The position numbers and the translations under genes are program-made. Below, piece by piece: positions 16,816-25,930 of a stretch of DNA of 64,000 bases; positions within the stretch are counted from its first letter, which is position 1; every line of letters begins with the position of its first letter. The notes under the pieces were generated by a model. That model saw only the letters and a program-made list of their open reading frames with translations, had not been told where the DNA came from and did no database searches. The stretch is from Salinibaculum sp. SYNS191 (GTDB taxonomy: Archaea > Halobacteriota > Halobacteria > Halobacteriales > Haloarculaceae). The DNA is taken from positions 2,728,001 through 2,792,000 of the forward strand of contig NZ_CP147838.1 of assembly GCF_037338445.1 (NCBI RefSeq), given 5' to 3'.

Positions 16816-17457
16816 ATGGACGACGTTCCGCCACGAATCGAGCACACCGTTCTCGGACCGACGACGACGTGGACCGACGTGACAGAGGTTCTCGACACCG
16901 CGCTCCGCGAGGGGATGCGCGCCTGCATCCCGCCCTGCTATGTCGCCGAAGCGACCGACTACGCACCGAACGTCGACACCGCGACGGTCGTCGGCTTCCC
17001 GCAGGGGCAACACACCACGGGCGTGAAGTGTACGGAGGCCCGCGGGGCCTGGGACGACGGCGCGGACGAACTCGACGTGGTCGCCAACGTCGGCCGCCTC
17101 CGCGACGGCGACGACGAGGCCGTCACCGAGGACATCGCGGAGGTGGTCGCCGCCGTCCCCGTCCCAGTGAAGGTCATCGTCGAAGCGCCGCTGCTGGACG
17201 AGGACGAACTGCGCCGGGCCTGCCAGGCCGCCGTCGACGCGGACGCGGACTTCGTGAAGACGGCGACGGGGTTCTCAGAAGGCGGTGCCACCGTGGAAGA
17301 CGTGGAGATTATGAGCGAGTACCTGCCCGTCAAGGCCAGCGGCGGCGTCGGCTCCTGGGAGCAGGCGGAGGCGCTGTTCGAGGCCGGCGCGGAGCGCATC
17401 GGTGCCTCCAGCGGCGACGTCATCGTCGCGGAGTACCGCGAGGCAGAAGCGGAGTGA
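16816..17457 (+). CDS. deoC: Deoxyribose-phosphate aldolase
   Basis: 213 aa. A TIM-barrel class I aldolase with D87 (D-E-L-D-V-V), the Schiff-base lysine K148 (D-F-V-K-T-A-T-G-F) and a second lysine K173 (V-K-A-S-G-G). It cleaves 2-deoxyribose 5-phosphate to glyceraldehyde 3-phosphate and acetaldehyde, the last step of deoxynucleoside salvage. An alternative in-frame ATG seven codons upstream exists. The nucleoside phosphorylase nearby fits the same pathway though it is not in the same operon. Confidence 0.93.
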   Translation: MDDVPPRIEHTVLGPTTTWTDVTEVLDTALREGMRACIPPCYVAEATDYAPNVDTATVVGFPQGQHTTGVKCTEARGAWDDGADELDVVANVGRLRDGDDEAVTEDIAEVVAAVPVPVKVIVEAPLLDEDELRRACQAAVDADADFVKTATGFSEGGATVEDVEIMSEYLPVKASGGVGSWEQAEALFEAGAERIGASSGDVIVAEYREAEAE

Positions 17458-17481
17458 GACTGTTGCGACCCGCCGTCCCGG

Positions 17482-19041
17482 TCAGGGCGTCGCTGCGGTC
17501 TCGTTGTCGCCGGTGCGCTCGATGACGTACTCGGTGTCGACCTGCCGGGCGAGCAGGCTGTCGACGGGGGCGAAGTCGTCGGTCAGCAGCGGCGCGTCGC
17601 CGACGCTGACGTTGCCCTGGTAGAAGTCTATCTCCCGGGAGAGGTCGATGCCAATCGCCCGCTCCTGGTTGCGGCGGGCGAAGTCGGCCTCCGTCAGGTT
17701 CTCCGGGGAGTTCGTGGCGACGAGTTCGATGTTCTGGACGCGCGTGGCGGTACTGGTGGGGAAACTGTATACCTGCGGGAACACGCGGTCCATCGTCTTG
17801 TACTGGGCGCGGTAGAAGGCCGAGCGCCCGCCCTCCCGCGCGGAGATGACGTTCGCGACGACCACGCCGTCGTCGTCCATGCGATTCGAGACGCTCTGCA
17901 TGAACTCGGCGGTGGTCAGGTGAATCGGCGCGCGGTCCGCGCGGTAGGCGTCCAGGATGATGACGTCGTAGGTGCGGTCGGTCGACTCGATGTACTCCCG
18001 GGCGTCCATGTTGTGGATGCGCAGTTGCGGGGATTCGGTGACGTCGAAGTACTCCTTCGCGGTGCGGATGACCGCCGGGTCTATCTCCACCACGTCGACG
18101 GTGGCGTCGTACTCCTTCACGAAGCGTTTGGGGCCGGAGAACCCGCCGCCGCCGACGAACAGCACCCGGTCGACGTCGTCCGCGGCGAGCATCGAGAGGT
18201 GGAAGTAGCGGGTGTACTCGAAGACGTAGCGGTCGGGGTCGCTCTTGTCCATCGCGCTGTGGGGCACGCCGTCGAGATACAGCGTCCGGATGCCGTCGTC
18301 GTCGACGACCCGGAGTTGCTGGTACTGGGTCTGGGTCTCGTAGACGACGTCGCTGCCGAGGCTGACGCCCACGCCAGTCATCGCGAACGCGCCGAGGAGG
18401 ACGACGGTGACGATGGCGAGTCCCGTCCAGGTCGCCCGGGCGCGCCGCGGCGTGATGACGGCGGCCGTCACGAGCAACAGCAGGCCGTAGGCGAACTCGA
18501 TGCCGACGACGCCGAAGGAGGGGACGAGCAGGAAGGTGGTGGCGAAGGCACCGACGATGCTGCCGGCGGTGCCCAGCGCGTAGACGCGGCCCGACGCGTC
18601 GCCGGTACTCTTGGACTCGACCAGTTCGGCACCGTAGGGGCTGATGAAGCCCAGCAGCACCGTCGGCGGGCCAAAGAGGATGGTGATGGGGAGGATGGGT
18701 GCGAGCCGCGGGGGCAGTGAGAGCCCCTCGACGGCCTGCAATAGCGGGTCGCCGAGCACGAGGAGCAACCCGACGTACAGCGCGGCCCCGATCAACACGA
18801 CGGCGAGGGCGTTCGTGGAGGCCCGCCGTGCGGCGCGGCGGCCGGCAATCCAGTAGCCAAGCGCCAGCGCGGCCAGGAAGACGCCGATGATGCTGCCCCA
18901 GGTGTAGACGCTGCTGCCGAACGTGGGCGCGAGTTGCCGTCCGGCGACGATTTCCAGGCCCATGCTGGCGACGCCCGAGACGAAGACGGCGAACTCGACG
19001 CGGCTCGGGACCAGCCCTGACGAGTCGGGGACGGAGGACAC
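17482..19041 (-). CDS. Membrane-anchored spermidine-synthase-like protein
   Basis: 519 aa. The N-terminal 225 residues hold seven to eight transmembrane helices of the MFS-like region found in fused MFS/spermidine synthase proteins. The C-terminal domain (235-500) is a spermine/spermidine synthase Rossmann fold: V-L-F-V-G-G-G-G-F at 293-301, acidic V-E-I-D-P at 318-322, and L-D-A-Y near 363. The usual polyamine-synthase Asp-Ala-Tyr context is kept. True aminopropyl transfer is uncertain, as many haloarchaea make little polyamine and such fusions may act otherwise. Divergent from the methylthiotransferase gene. Confidence 0.85.
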   Translation of the reverse strand: MSSVPDSSGLVPSRVEFAVFVSGVASMGLEIVAGRQLAPTFGSSVYTWGSIIGVFLAALALGYWIAGRRAARRASTNALAVVLIGAALYVGLLLVLGDPLLQAVEGLSLPPRLAPILPITILFGPPTVLLGFISPYGAELVESKSTGDASGRVYALGTAGSIVGAFATTFLLVPSFGVVGIEFAYGLLLLVTAAVITPRRARATWTGLAIVTVVLLGAFAMTGVGVSLGSDVVYETQTQYQQLRVVDDDGIRTLYLDGVPHSAMDKSDPDRYVFEYTRYFHLSMLAADDVDRVLFVGGGGFSGPKRFVKEYDATVDVVEIDPAVIRTAKEYFDVTESPQLRIHNMDAREYIESTDRTYDVIILDAYRADRAPIHLTTAEFMQSVSNRMDDDGVVVANVISAREGGRSAFYRAQYKTMDRVFPQVYSFPTSTATRVQNIELVATNSPENLTEADFARRNQERAIGIDLSREIDFYQGNVSVGDAPLLTDDFAPVDSLLARQVDTEYVIERTGDNETAATP

Positions 19042-19133
19042 AGTGGGCGTTCGTATCGGCTACGGAGATATAATCCGACCGGTCGCGGGCCGGGAACGTC
19101 GCGCTTTTTGCCCCGCGGGCGTACCACTACCCA

Positions 19134-20393
19134 ATGGCCCGCTACCACATCGAGACCTACGGCTGTACGTCCAACCGGGGCGAGAGCCGGGAGATAGAGC
19201 GGGCGCTGCGCGACGGCGGCCACCACCGGGCGGACGGGCCGGACGACGCCGACGTCGCCATCCTCAACACCTGCACCGTCGTCGAGAAGACCGAGCGCAA
19301 CATGCTCCGGCGGGCGCAGGAACTCGACGACGAGACCCCAGCCGACCTCGTGGTCACCGGTTGTATGGCGCTGGCCCAGGGCGAGCAGTTCCGCGAGGCC
19401 GACATCGACGCTGACGTGCTCCACTGGGACGACGTGCCCCAGCACGTGCTCAACGGCGAGTGCCCGACGGTCACGCCCGACACCGAACCCGTCGTCGACG
19501 GCGTGGTCGGCATCCTCCCCATCGCGCGCGGATGCATGAGCGACTGTTCGTACTGCATCACCAAGCACGCGACCGGCCGCATCGAGTCGCCCTCCGTCGA
19601 GGAGAACGTCGCGAAGGCCCGCGCGCTCGTCCACGCCGGCGCGAAGGAGATACGCATCACCGGCCAGGACACCGGCGTCTACGGCTGGGACATCAATCAG
19701 GGCGAGAGCCTCCTGCCGGAACTTCTGGAGCGCATCTGCACCGACATCGACGGCGACTTCCGGGTCCGCGTCGGGATGGCGAACCCGAAGGGCGTCCACG
19801 GCGTCCGTGAGGACCTGGCCTGCGTCTTCGCCGCCCACGACGAACTCTACAACTTCCTGCACGCGCCGGTCCAGTCCGGCAGCGACGAGATGCTGGCGGA
19901 CATGCGCCGCCAGCACACCGTCGACGAGTACGTCGAGGTGGTCGAGACGTTCGACGAGTACCTCGATTACTGGACGCTCTCGACGGACTTCATCGTCGGC
20001 TTCCCGACAGAGAAGCCCGCAGACCACGAACAGAGCCTCGCGCTCCTGCGGGAGACCCGCCCGGAGAAGATCAACGTCACGCGCTTCTCGAAGCGGCCGG
20101 GCACCGACGCCGCCGCGATGAAGGGGCTGGGGGGGCAGACGAAGAAGGACCGCTCCTCTGAGATGACCGACGTGAAGATGGCGGTCGTCGGTGAGGCCTA
20201 CGAGGCGATGGTCGGCCGGGAGAGCGAGGTGTTGCTCGTCGAGGACGGCACCGGCGACTCGCTGGTGGGCTACGACACGGCCTACCGCCAGGTCGCAATC
20301 CCCGGCGCAGAGACCGAGGCGGCTCTCGGCGACGTCGTCCGGGCGGAGATTACGGGTCACAACACGGTCTACGCGCTGGGCGAACTGGTCTGA
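19134..20393 (+). CDS. tRNA t6A37 methylthiotransferase (MtaB/CDKAL1 type)
   Basis: 419 aa. The N-terminal UPF0004 domain supplies cluster cysteines C11, C47 and C77. The radical SAM cysteines C134, C138 and C141 appear in R-G-C-M-S-D-C-S-Y-C. A C-terminal TRAM domain occupies about 355-419. The enzyme converts t6A to ms2t6A at position 37 of ANN-decoding tRNAs with two 4Fe-4S clusters. Archaeal/eukaryotic-type members are close to CDKAL1. Start at ATG 19134 with a TATA-like stretch ahead. Convergent with the histidine kinase; only one base lies between the stops. Confidence 0.93.
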   Translation: MARYHIETYGCTSNRGESREIERALRDGGHHRADGPDDADVAILNTCTVVEKTERNMLRRAQELDDETPADLVVTGCMALAQGEQFREADIDADVLHWDDVPQHVLNGECPTVTPDTEPVVDGVVGILPIARGCMSDCSYCITKHATGRIESPSVEENVAKARALVHAGAKEIRITGQDTGVYGWDINQGESLLPELLERICTDIDGDFRVRVGMANPKGVHGVREDLACVFAAHDELYNFLHAPVQSGSDEMLADMRRQHTVDEYVEVVETFDEYLDYWTLSTDFIVGFPTEKPADHEQSLALLRETRPEKINVTRFSKRPGTDAAAMKGLGGQTKKDRSSEMTDVKMAVVGEAYEAMVGRESEVLLVEDGTGDSLVGYDTAYRQVAIPGAETEAALGDVVRAEITGHNTVYALGELV

Positions 20394-20394
20394 G

Positions 20395-22101
20395 TCAGTC
20401 GCCGCCCTGGTCGGGGACGCAGACCGTCGCCGTCGTGCCGTCCGCGCCGGTCTCGAAGCTCACCTCGCGACCGAGCAGTTCCGCCCCCCACCTGACGACC
20501 CAGAGGCCGAGGCCGCTGCCGTGCTGGAGGTCGGTCTCCGTGCCGGACTGGAGCGTCTCAAGTTCCACGTCGGGGATGCCGGGCCCGTCGTCGGCGACGG
20601 TCACGCAGACGAGGTCCGGGGCCCGCCGCTCGACGGTCACCGTCACCGTCGGCGCGTCGCCGCCGTGACTGACGGCGTTCTCGACGAGATTCCGGACGAC
20701 TGCCGCCAGGACGTCGGGGTCCGTCTCGACGCGGGCCGGACTGTCGCCCTCGACGTGGACGGTCGCACCGGGGGCACTATCGCGGGCGCTCTCGGTGACA
20801 TCCGCGCACAGGTCGTACACGTCCACCGCTATCGGGTCCCCGGCGACGTTCCGGAGAATCTCGGCGACGTTGCGCGCTTTCTCGCTGGTGGCGATGAGTT
20901 CCTCGGCCTTGTCGTCGGCGGTCCGGAGCGCGTCGTCTCTCCTCGTCGCGTCGTCTGCGTCCATGGCGACGCCGAGGTGGCCTTTCACGACCGTCATGTC
21001 GTTGCGGAGGTTGTGCCGGAGGACGCGGTTGAGCACCTCCAGGCGCTGCTCGCGGCGGACCTCGTCGGTGATGTCCTGGAGGACGAGGGTGTAGCCGACG
21101 AGGTTGTCCCCGGAGTCGGTCAGCGGCGCGGGGCGGAGGCGGTAGGTCCGGTGCTGGCCGTCGTGGCGCAGGCCCAGGCGTTGGTCGTCCGTCAGCGAGA
21201 CCGACACGCCCAGCACGTCCTCGACGGGCCGCGTCACCGGGTCCTCGCCGTTCGACAGGACCGCGCGGGCCCGGCCGTTCGTCTCGACGATGCGGCCCTG
21301 TTCGTCGACGACAAACACGGGGCTTGGCAGGTCGTCAAGCGCCGAGCGCTCTGCGGCCCGCCTGGTCGCGGGGTGGAACTCGAACATGTCGCTCCGGACG
21401 AAGGCGTAGCCGTCCAGCAGGACGTGGGGGATGAAAAGCACCGCGGTCAGGTTCAGTTCCGGGACTGGTCCGAACTGGAACAGCCAGGCGAAGATGCCGA
21501 GCGCGGGCGGGAGCGGGCTCAGCGCCACGGCGATGGCCTCGGTCCGGTAGAGCGGGCCGTAGTCGAGGAAGGTTTCGAGCAACAGCAACGCGCCGATGCT
21601 GGCACCGCCGGTCCCGCCGAGGACAGTCACGAAAAGCAGCGGCTCCGTCGTGTAGGTCGCGCCGACGACGCCGAAGGCGGGGTCGAGGGCGAAGTCGGTC
21701 CAGAACAGCCCGTGGCCGGCGGTGAACGGCAACAGTACCGTCGCCGCGAGCGGGAACGCGAACAGCGACCGGAAGTACCAGGTGTCGACGAGGTTGCTCC
21801 GGCCGGTGTACTCCAGCGCGAACCCCAGGAACGGGACGCCGATCCAGTGGAGACTGACGACCGCGAGCACTTCGAGCCCGTAGCGGAGGGTCTCCCCGGA
21901 GACCAGCAGCGCCCCGGCGTAGGCCAGACAGAAGAGGGTCTGGCCGACGAGCGTGACGAAGAACCACCGCGCCCCCGGCCGGTCACGGACGCGCCATAGC
22001 TGTCGTGCCAGTCCGAGACTCCCGAGACCGGCCAGCAGCGACAGCAGGAACGGCCACGCTAGCAGACGACTCACTGGACGAGACACTCGAAGCCGGGGCA
22101 A
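20395..22101 (-). CDS. Histidine kinase with N-terminal 7TM and PAS domains
   Basis: 568 aa. Seven hydrophobic segments (10-235) form the histidine-kinase 7TM sensor region. A PAS domain follows (about 255-350; P-V-F-V-V-D-E-Q-G-R-I-V-E-T-N). The H box L-R-H-N-L-R-N-D-M has the phospho-acceptor His363, and the HATPase domain (about 450-565) shows the N box L-V-E-N-A-V-S-H and G1 box D-D-G-P-G-I-P. It is typical of haloarchaeal orphan sensor kinases. No response regulator lies nearby, so its partner is unknown. The signal is not evident. Confidence 0.88.
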   Translation of the reverse strand: MPRLRVSRPVSRLLAWPFLLSLLAGLGSLGLARQLWRVRDRPGARWFFVTLVGQTLFCLAYAGALLVSGETLRYGLEVLAVVSLHWIGVPFLGFALEYTGRSNLVDTWYFRSLFAFPLAATVLLPFTAGHGLFWTDFALDPAFGVVGATYTTEPLLFVTVLGGTGGASIGALLLLETFLDYGPLYRTEAIAVALSPLPPALGIFAWLFQFGPVPELNLTAVLFIPHVLLDGYAFVRSDMFEFHPATRRAAERSALDDLPSPVFVVDEQGRIVETNGRARAVLSNGEDPVTRPVEDVLGVSVSLTDDQRLGLRHDGQHRTYRLRPAPLTDSGDNLVGYTLVLQDITDEVRREQRLEVLNRVLRHNLRNDMTVVKGHLGVAMDADDATRRDDALRTADDKAEELIATSEKARNVAEILRNVAGDPIAVDVYDLCADVTESARDSAPGATVHVEGDSPARVETDPDVLAAVVRNLVENAVSHGGDAPTVTVTVERRAPDLVCVTVADDGPGIPDVELETLQSGTETDLQHGSGLGLWVVRWGAELLGREVSFETGADGTTATVCVPDQGGD

Positions 22102-22186
22102 ATTAGCCTGACGAATCAGGGCGGCCCGGAGTACCGAGTCTCCGGCCCGTCCCGCCGCTCCTGGCCCGGCGGAGGGCTGTCGCCCA

Positions 22187-23119
22187 TCACTCCTCGGTGT
22201 CCCGTCGCGGGCCGCCGACCAGGCGCTCGACCTCGGTGTCCTCCTTCCACTCGTCGGCCTCCTTCGGGTCGACGTGGACGAACACGTCGTCGACCTCCGG
22301 CAGGTCGCGGATGGAGAGCATCACCTCCGTCTCGATGTCGTGGGCCTCAAGCAGCGTCCGGTCACCCTCCACCTCGATGTGGAGACTCACGTCGATTTCG
22401 GGGCCGACGTAGTGGGCGATGACGTCGTGGGCACCCTCGACCTCCGGGTGAGCGAGCGCCCGGCGGACGATTTCCGCGCGCAGGTCCTCCGGCGGCGCGG
22501 CCCCGACGAGGTAGTCGACGTTGTCCTGGACCACCTCGACGCCGGTGTAGAGGATGCCGACGGCGACAAGGATGGCCGCGAGCGGGTCCAAAAGCGGGTA
22601 GCCCGCCGCTGCACCGAGCACGCCGACCAGCGCGGCCCCGGCGGTGAGGATGTCGTTGCGATTGTCCAGCGCCGTCGCGACCAGCGCCGGGGAGTTCCGC
22701 CGCTCCCCGATGCGCCGGCAGTACCGGTAGAGGAGGAACTTCACGACGCCGGAGGCGATCAGCACCGCCGCGGCGATCGGTCCCTGGGTGACCGTCACCG
22801 TCCCCGAGAGCAGGGACTGGCCGGCCTGCCAGAGGACGGCCGCGCCGGCGGCGAAGATGCCAAGCGCGACGAACAGCGAGACGAACGGCTCGATGCGCTC
22901 GTGGCCGTGGGGGTGCTCGAAGTCCGGGGGCTGGGTCGTCAGGTACAGCCCACCCACGATGACGAAACTGTAGACGGTGTCGGCGAGGCTGTTGACCGCC
23001 TCCGAGCCAACCGCCAGGCTGCCGGTCTCCAGGTACACCGCGCCCTTCGCCACCGCGAGCACGACGTTGACTCCGAGGACGAGCAGGCCGACCCGCCGGA
23101 GCGCACTCCGTCGCGACAT
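22187..23119 (-). CDS. Cation diffusion facilitator (CDF) family exporter
   Basis: 310 aa with six transmembrane helices (10-205) and a cytosolic C-terminal domain (about 215-310). The TM2 signature N-S-L-A-D and the TM5 signature A-L-D-N-R-N-D match the CDF metal-site positions, with His replaced by Asp/Asn types. Such transporters exchange divalent cations (Zn, Fe, Co, Mn) for protons or K+. The D-D-type site suggests Mn or Fe more than Zn, but this is inference. H-P-H-G-H-E near 75-80 gives an extra His cluster. Stands alone between the kinase and HIT genes. Confidence 0.88.
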   Translation of the reverse strand: MSRRSALRRVGLLVLGVNVVLAVAKGAVYLETGSLAVGSEAVNSLADTVYSFVIVGGLYLTTQPPDFEHPHGHERIEPFVSLFVALGIFAAGAAVLWQAGQSLLSGTVTVTQGPIAAAVLIASGVVKFLLYRYCRRIGERRNSPALVATALDNRNDILTAGAALVGVLGAAAGYPLLDPLAAILVAVGILYTGVEVVQDNVDYLVGAAPPEDLRAEIVRRALAHPEVEGAHDVIAHYVGPEIDVSLHIEVEGDRTLLEAHDIETEVMLSIRDLPEVDDVFVHVDPKEADEWKEDTEVERLVGGPRRDTEE

Positions 23120-23167
23120 TCTGGTCGGGATTCGCGCTCCCCGGGTTAAGACGCTTCGCTCCGCCGC

Positions 23168-23710
23168 TCAGGTCACGACGACCGCACGGTCATCGCCTTC
23201 CTCGCGGACGCCGTCCTGGTCGGCGAAGGCCGCGTGCAGGCGGTCGTAGGTCTCCGTCACCGCCTCGACGATGACCTTCGTGTCGCCGACGACCGGCATG
23301 AAGTTGGTGTCGCCGCTCCACCGCGGGACGACGTGTGCGTGCAGGTGGTCGTCGATGGACCCACCGGCCGCGCCGCCGCCGAGGTTGTAGCCCACGTTGT
23401 AGCCGTCCGGCCCCAGCGCCGCGTCCATCGCGTCGATGGTCCGCTGGACCAGCCGTTCCTTCGCCAGCAGGCTCGCGTCGTCCAAGTCGCGGTAGTCGCC
23501 GGTGTGCTCGCGGGGGATGACCATCGCGTGACCCGGGTTGTACGGGTAGTTGTTCAGGAGGACGTAGGCGTCGTCCGCGCGCGCGACGAGATTGTTCTCG
23601 CGGTCCGCGTCTTGCGCCGGCAGGTCACAGAAGACACAGCCCTCGACGTCCGCGTTCTTGTCCGGCCGCTCCACCCAGTCGATGCGCCACGGTGCGAACA
23701 CCTGCTCCAT
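23168..23710 (-). CDS. HIT family nucleotide hydrolase/transferase
   Basis: 180 aa. The histidine triad H-L-H-A-H-V-V lies at 122-128. C-V-F-C near 25-28 suggests a structural zinc site with later His residues. HIT enzymes of this kind hydrolyse or transfer nucleotidyl groups (for example Ap4A or ADP-sugar related). Start at 23710 is supported by a TATA box 24-29 bp upstream (leaderless). A 16-residue upstream extension is thus excluded. Confidence 0.88.
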   Translation of the reverse strand: MEQVFAPWRIDWVERPDKNADVEGCVFCDLPAQDADRENNLVARADDAYVLLNNYPYNPGHAMVIPREHTGDYRDLDDASLLAKERLVQRTIDAMDAALGPDGYNVGYNLGGGAAGGSIDDHLHAHVVPRWSGDTNFMPVVGDTKVIVEAVTETYDRLHAAFADQDGVREEGDDRAVVVT

Positions 23711-23733
23711 GTCGGGTGGTATCGCGCCGGCAG

Positions 23734-23739
23734 TATATA
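23734..23739 (-). promoter_or_regulatory. TATA box of the HIT gene
   Basis: TATATA centred about 27 bp upstream of the ATG at 23710, the spacing expected for a leaderless haloarchaeal transcript. Confidence 0.55.
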
Positions 23740-23923
23740 CAGTCGGGCCCCGACCCATCCCGTCTGACGCTATTTATAAATGCATCGGCCGTTCAGAATT
23801 CGAGTGGCGAAATATTGACTCAGACCGTTAATTAAACTGTTTGCACGGCTCTCGACTCGTTTCACCCCGAAACCCGTCGACGTCTGGCGATAAAACGGTC
23901 CGAACGGACTCAACCGTCGGCCC
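23740..23923. other. AT-rich divergent intergenic region
   Basis: This stretch is much poorer in GC than the surrounding genes. It includes the palindrome ATTTATAAAT at 23770-23779 and an A/T-rich segment around 23807-23840. A 66-codon minus-strand frame crosses it, but composition and lack of homology signs argue against coding. It may hold regulatory sites for the HIT gene or the zinc-ribbon gene, or a small RNA promoter; nothing firm is seen. Confidence 0.4.
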
Positions 23924-23932
23924 TTTTTATAG
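23924..23932 (+). promoter_or_regulatory. TATA box of the zinc-ribbon gene
   Basis: TTTTTATAG, centred about 29 bp before the ATG at 23958. The spacing predicts transcription starting at that ATG and so decides the start codon against an in-frame ATG ten codons later. Confidence 0.55.
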
Positions 23933-23957
23933 TCGGTCTCGGTGATGATGTGGTACG

Positions 23958-24158
23958 ATGGCGACATCACGTGACCCCGTTGCGGACATGACCGAGGAGT
24001 GCGAGCAGTGTGGCACCCCCACTCCCCACACTGTCACCGTCCAGATACTCACCGAGAGTCCCGACCCCGAGAACGCGGAGTTCTCCCGCGAGCCCTACCG
24101 CGTCAGCGAGTGCGACGTCTGCGGTGCGACGGAGACGACGCGGATGAACAACGCTTGA
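23958..24158 (+). CDS. Small zinc beta-ribbon protein (DUF7835-like)
   Basis: 66 aa. Two CxxC pairs, C-E-Q-C near residues 15-18 and C-D-V-C near 54-57, frame a short beta-rich core and should bind one zinc ion. It resembles the haloarchaeal DUF7835 putative zinc beta-ribbon family. Function unknown; small zinc proteins of this size in haloarchaea have been linked to biofilm and stress phenotypes in Haloferax. A structured noncoding element begins 3 bases after its stop codon. Confidence 0.8.
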   Translation: MATSRDPVADMTEECEQCGTPTPHTVTVQILTESPDPENAEFSREPYRVSECDVCGATETTRMNNA

Positions 24159-24377
24159 CCACTTTTTACTTCGTCGGGGCTCGCCACGCGCCTTCGGCGC
24201 GTGCGGCCCACTCCTCGTAAAAACGTGGGGAAAAAGGCTCCTCGCGCTCGGTAGAGCGCTCGGAGGGAACCGCGCTCGCGTTGTCTGCGGCGCGCCCGAG
24301 CGCGCGCCGCATGGCCAGCGAGACCTTCGGTCTCGCCCTGCTCGCGCGGATGCTCGTGGCTGGCCTGCCCTTCCCCG
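24159..24377 (+). repeat. Gene-tail structured repeat, copy A
   Basis: Noncoding element starting right after the zinc-ribbon stop codon. Order: C-A-C-T5 tract (24163-24167); outer stem TTTTTAC 24163-24169 with GTAAAAA 24217-24223; inner hairpin CACGCGCC 24185-24192 with GGCGCGTG 24196-24203 and a TTC loop; a G4A5 tract; then a G-A-G-C-G-C-T-C palindrome (24241-24262 region), a GCGAGACC/GGTCTCGC hairpin, and a final CTGCCCTTCCCCG (24365-24377). Copies B and C keep this plan. The T5 tract may terminate transcription. Confidence 0.7.
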
Positions 24378-24440
24378 GCGAGCGCGACGGAGCGCGCTCC
24401 CGGCCACTGCACTCAGGTACCTTTGCTGTCGCTCCAGGCT

Positions 24441-25337
24441 CTACCGCGAACGCGTCGTCACTTCACACCCGTCCTCGGTCACGATGACGGTGTGTTCCTT
24501 CTGGCTGACGAGACAGCCGTCGTCCTCCTTCAGCACCGGGTAGCCGTGGACGATGTCCTGCCGTTTGAGCCGTCGCAGCGCCATCGTCGCGCGGTCGGTG
24601 TCCAGCCAGCGGGCGGCGAAGGGCAGCGTCTTGAACTCCTCGGTAATCTGGGCCAGCGCCTCGCGGGCCTGCCGGTTCCGGACCGACGCCTCGCGTTCGA
24701 GCGCGAAGATCTCCTCCTCGCTGCCCTCCTTGACCTTGCCGCCGCCGTCGGTGGCGAAGGGCTCGATGGCGACGACCTGGCCGGCTTCGAGTTCGACGCC
24801 CTGTGCGACCGCGCGGTTCGGGATGTTCGGCTCGGTGTGCTGGTCCCAGTGGCCCAGGCCGTGGCCGGTCAGGTTCACGACCGGGTTGTAGCCGTACCCG
24901 TCGATGACCTCCTCGACGGCCGCGCCGATTTCGCCCGTCGTGACGCCCACTTCGACCGTCTCGATGGCGGCGTCCAGCGCTTCCGCGGAGGCCGCTTTCA
25001 GTTCCGGGTTCCCCGAGAGGTCGACCGTGACCGCGGTGTCGGCCAGCCAGCCGTCGACGTGGACGCCGATGTCTAAGTTGACCATCTCCTCGCCGAACGT
25101 CGAGTCGTCGTCCGCGCTCGGGGTCGCGTGGGCAGCCTCCTCGTCGATGGAGATGTTCACCGGGAAGGCGGGTTCGCCGCCGAGGTCGCGGATGCGGTCC
25201 TCGGCCCACTCCGCGACCTCCAGGTGGCTCGCGCCGACCTCGACCTTCTCTGCGGTCTCCTCGCGCACCTGTGCGAGAATCTCGCCCGCTTCGCGGTGTT
25301 TCTCGTACTTCTCCTCCGTGAGGTCCACGTCGCTCAT
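24441..25337 (-). CDS. map: Methionine aminopeptidase, type II
   Basis: 298 aa, archaeal length. The metal ligands are visible: D89 (N-L-D-I-G), D100 (A-D-T-A-V), H159 (G-H-G-L-G-H), E192 (I-E-P-F-A) and E281 (K-E-H-T-V). The helical insertion at about 200-260 marks type II. It removes the initiator Met from nascent proteins in the cytoplasm. 45 bp downstream of the PsiE-like gene on the same strand, perhaps cotranscribed. Its 3' side faces repeat copy A. Confidence 0.95.
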   Translation of the reverse strand: MSDVDLTEEKYEKHREAGEILAQVREETAEKVEVGASHLEVAEWAEDRIRDLGGEPAFPVNISIDEEAAHATPSADDDSTFGEEMVNLDIGVHVDGWLADTAVTVDLSGNPELKAASAEALDAAIETVEVGVTTGEIGAAVEEVIDGYGYNPVVNLTGHGLGHWDQHTEPNIPNRAVAQGVELEAGQVVAIEPFATDGGGKVKEGSEEEIFALEREASVRNRQAREALAQITEEFKTLPFAARWLDTDRATMALRRLKRQDIVHGYPVLKEDDGCLVSQKEHTVIVTEDGCEVTTRSR

Positions 25338-25382
25338 ACCCCCGCGTTCGTCGCTGTCGGTGATAGACCTTGCCCACCGCAG

Positions 25383-25865
25383 TCAGGCCGGCCCCTCGCT
25401 CGTCTGCCGGTCGACGTACAGCAACGCGACCAACCCGAGCGTGAGGATTGTGTAGGAGACGGCGACGAAGAGGGCGTCCTGTAACGACGAGTACTCCTCC
25501 GTTCGGAAGATGATAACCTTCCTGACGAGCGCGATGACGCCGGTGTAGATGACCAGGCGGACGATACGCCGCGTGTCGTTCTCGCGGATGTACGCGACGA
25601 CCGTCTGATACACCTCGACGATGATGAGCAAGAGCAGTCCCACGTCGATGAAGCCGATGACGACCTGCGGGTCGGTGATGTTGCCTTCGAGGGTCGCGTT
25701 CCCGATGATCAACGCGAGGTCGACCACCCCGACCGCGAACAGCAGCGCAAACAGCGCCGCCGCTCCCAGTTCGACGAGGTTGACGAACCTGTCCATGACC
25801 GTTGCGAACTCGTCGAACGTCGGGACCGTCGCTCCTTCTGATTCCTGACTGCCCTCATCAGCCAT
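25383..25865 (-). CDS. PsiE-like membrane protein
   Basis: 160 aa with four transmembrane segments (about 28-55, 67-85, 100-118, 128-150). The layout and the segment V-Y-Q-T-V-V-A-Y-I-R-E-N-D-T-R-R match the phosphate-starvation-inducible PsiE family (PF06146). Its biochemical role is not known. The acidic 20-residue N-terminus is typical for haloarchaea. No Pho-box-like site is evident ahead of it. Confidence 0.75.
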   Translation of the reverse strand: MADEGSQESEGATVPTFDEFATVMDRFVNLVELGAAALFALLFAVGVVDLALIIGNATLEGNITDPQVVIGFIDVGLLLLIIVEVYQTVVAYIRENDTRRIVRLVIYTGVIALVRKVIIFRTEEYSSLQDALFVAVSYTILTLGLVALLYVDRQTSEGPA

Positions 25866-25930
25866 CCGTGGGCCTCCGCAGCATCGTGTAATCGTCTAGG
25901 GGAGACACCCGGTTAAAGACAGACCCCAAT

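Noticed and set aside
23770..23970. 66-codon minus-strand frame in the AT-rich gap
   Set aside because: Lies over the promoter of the zinc-ribbon gene, has no acidic bias and no recognisable motif.
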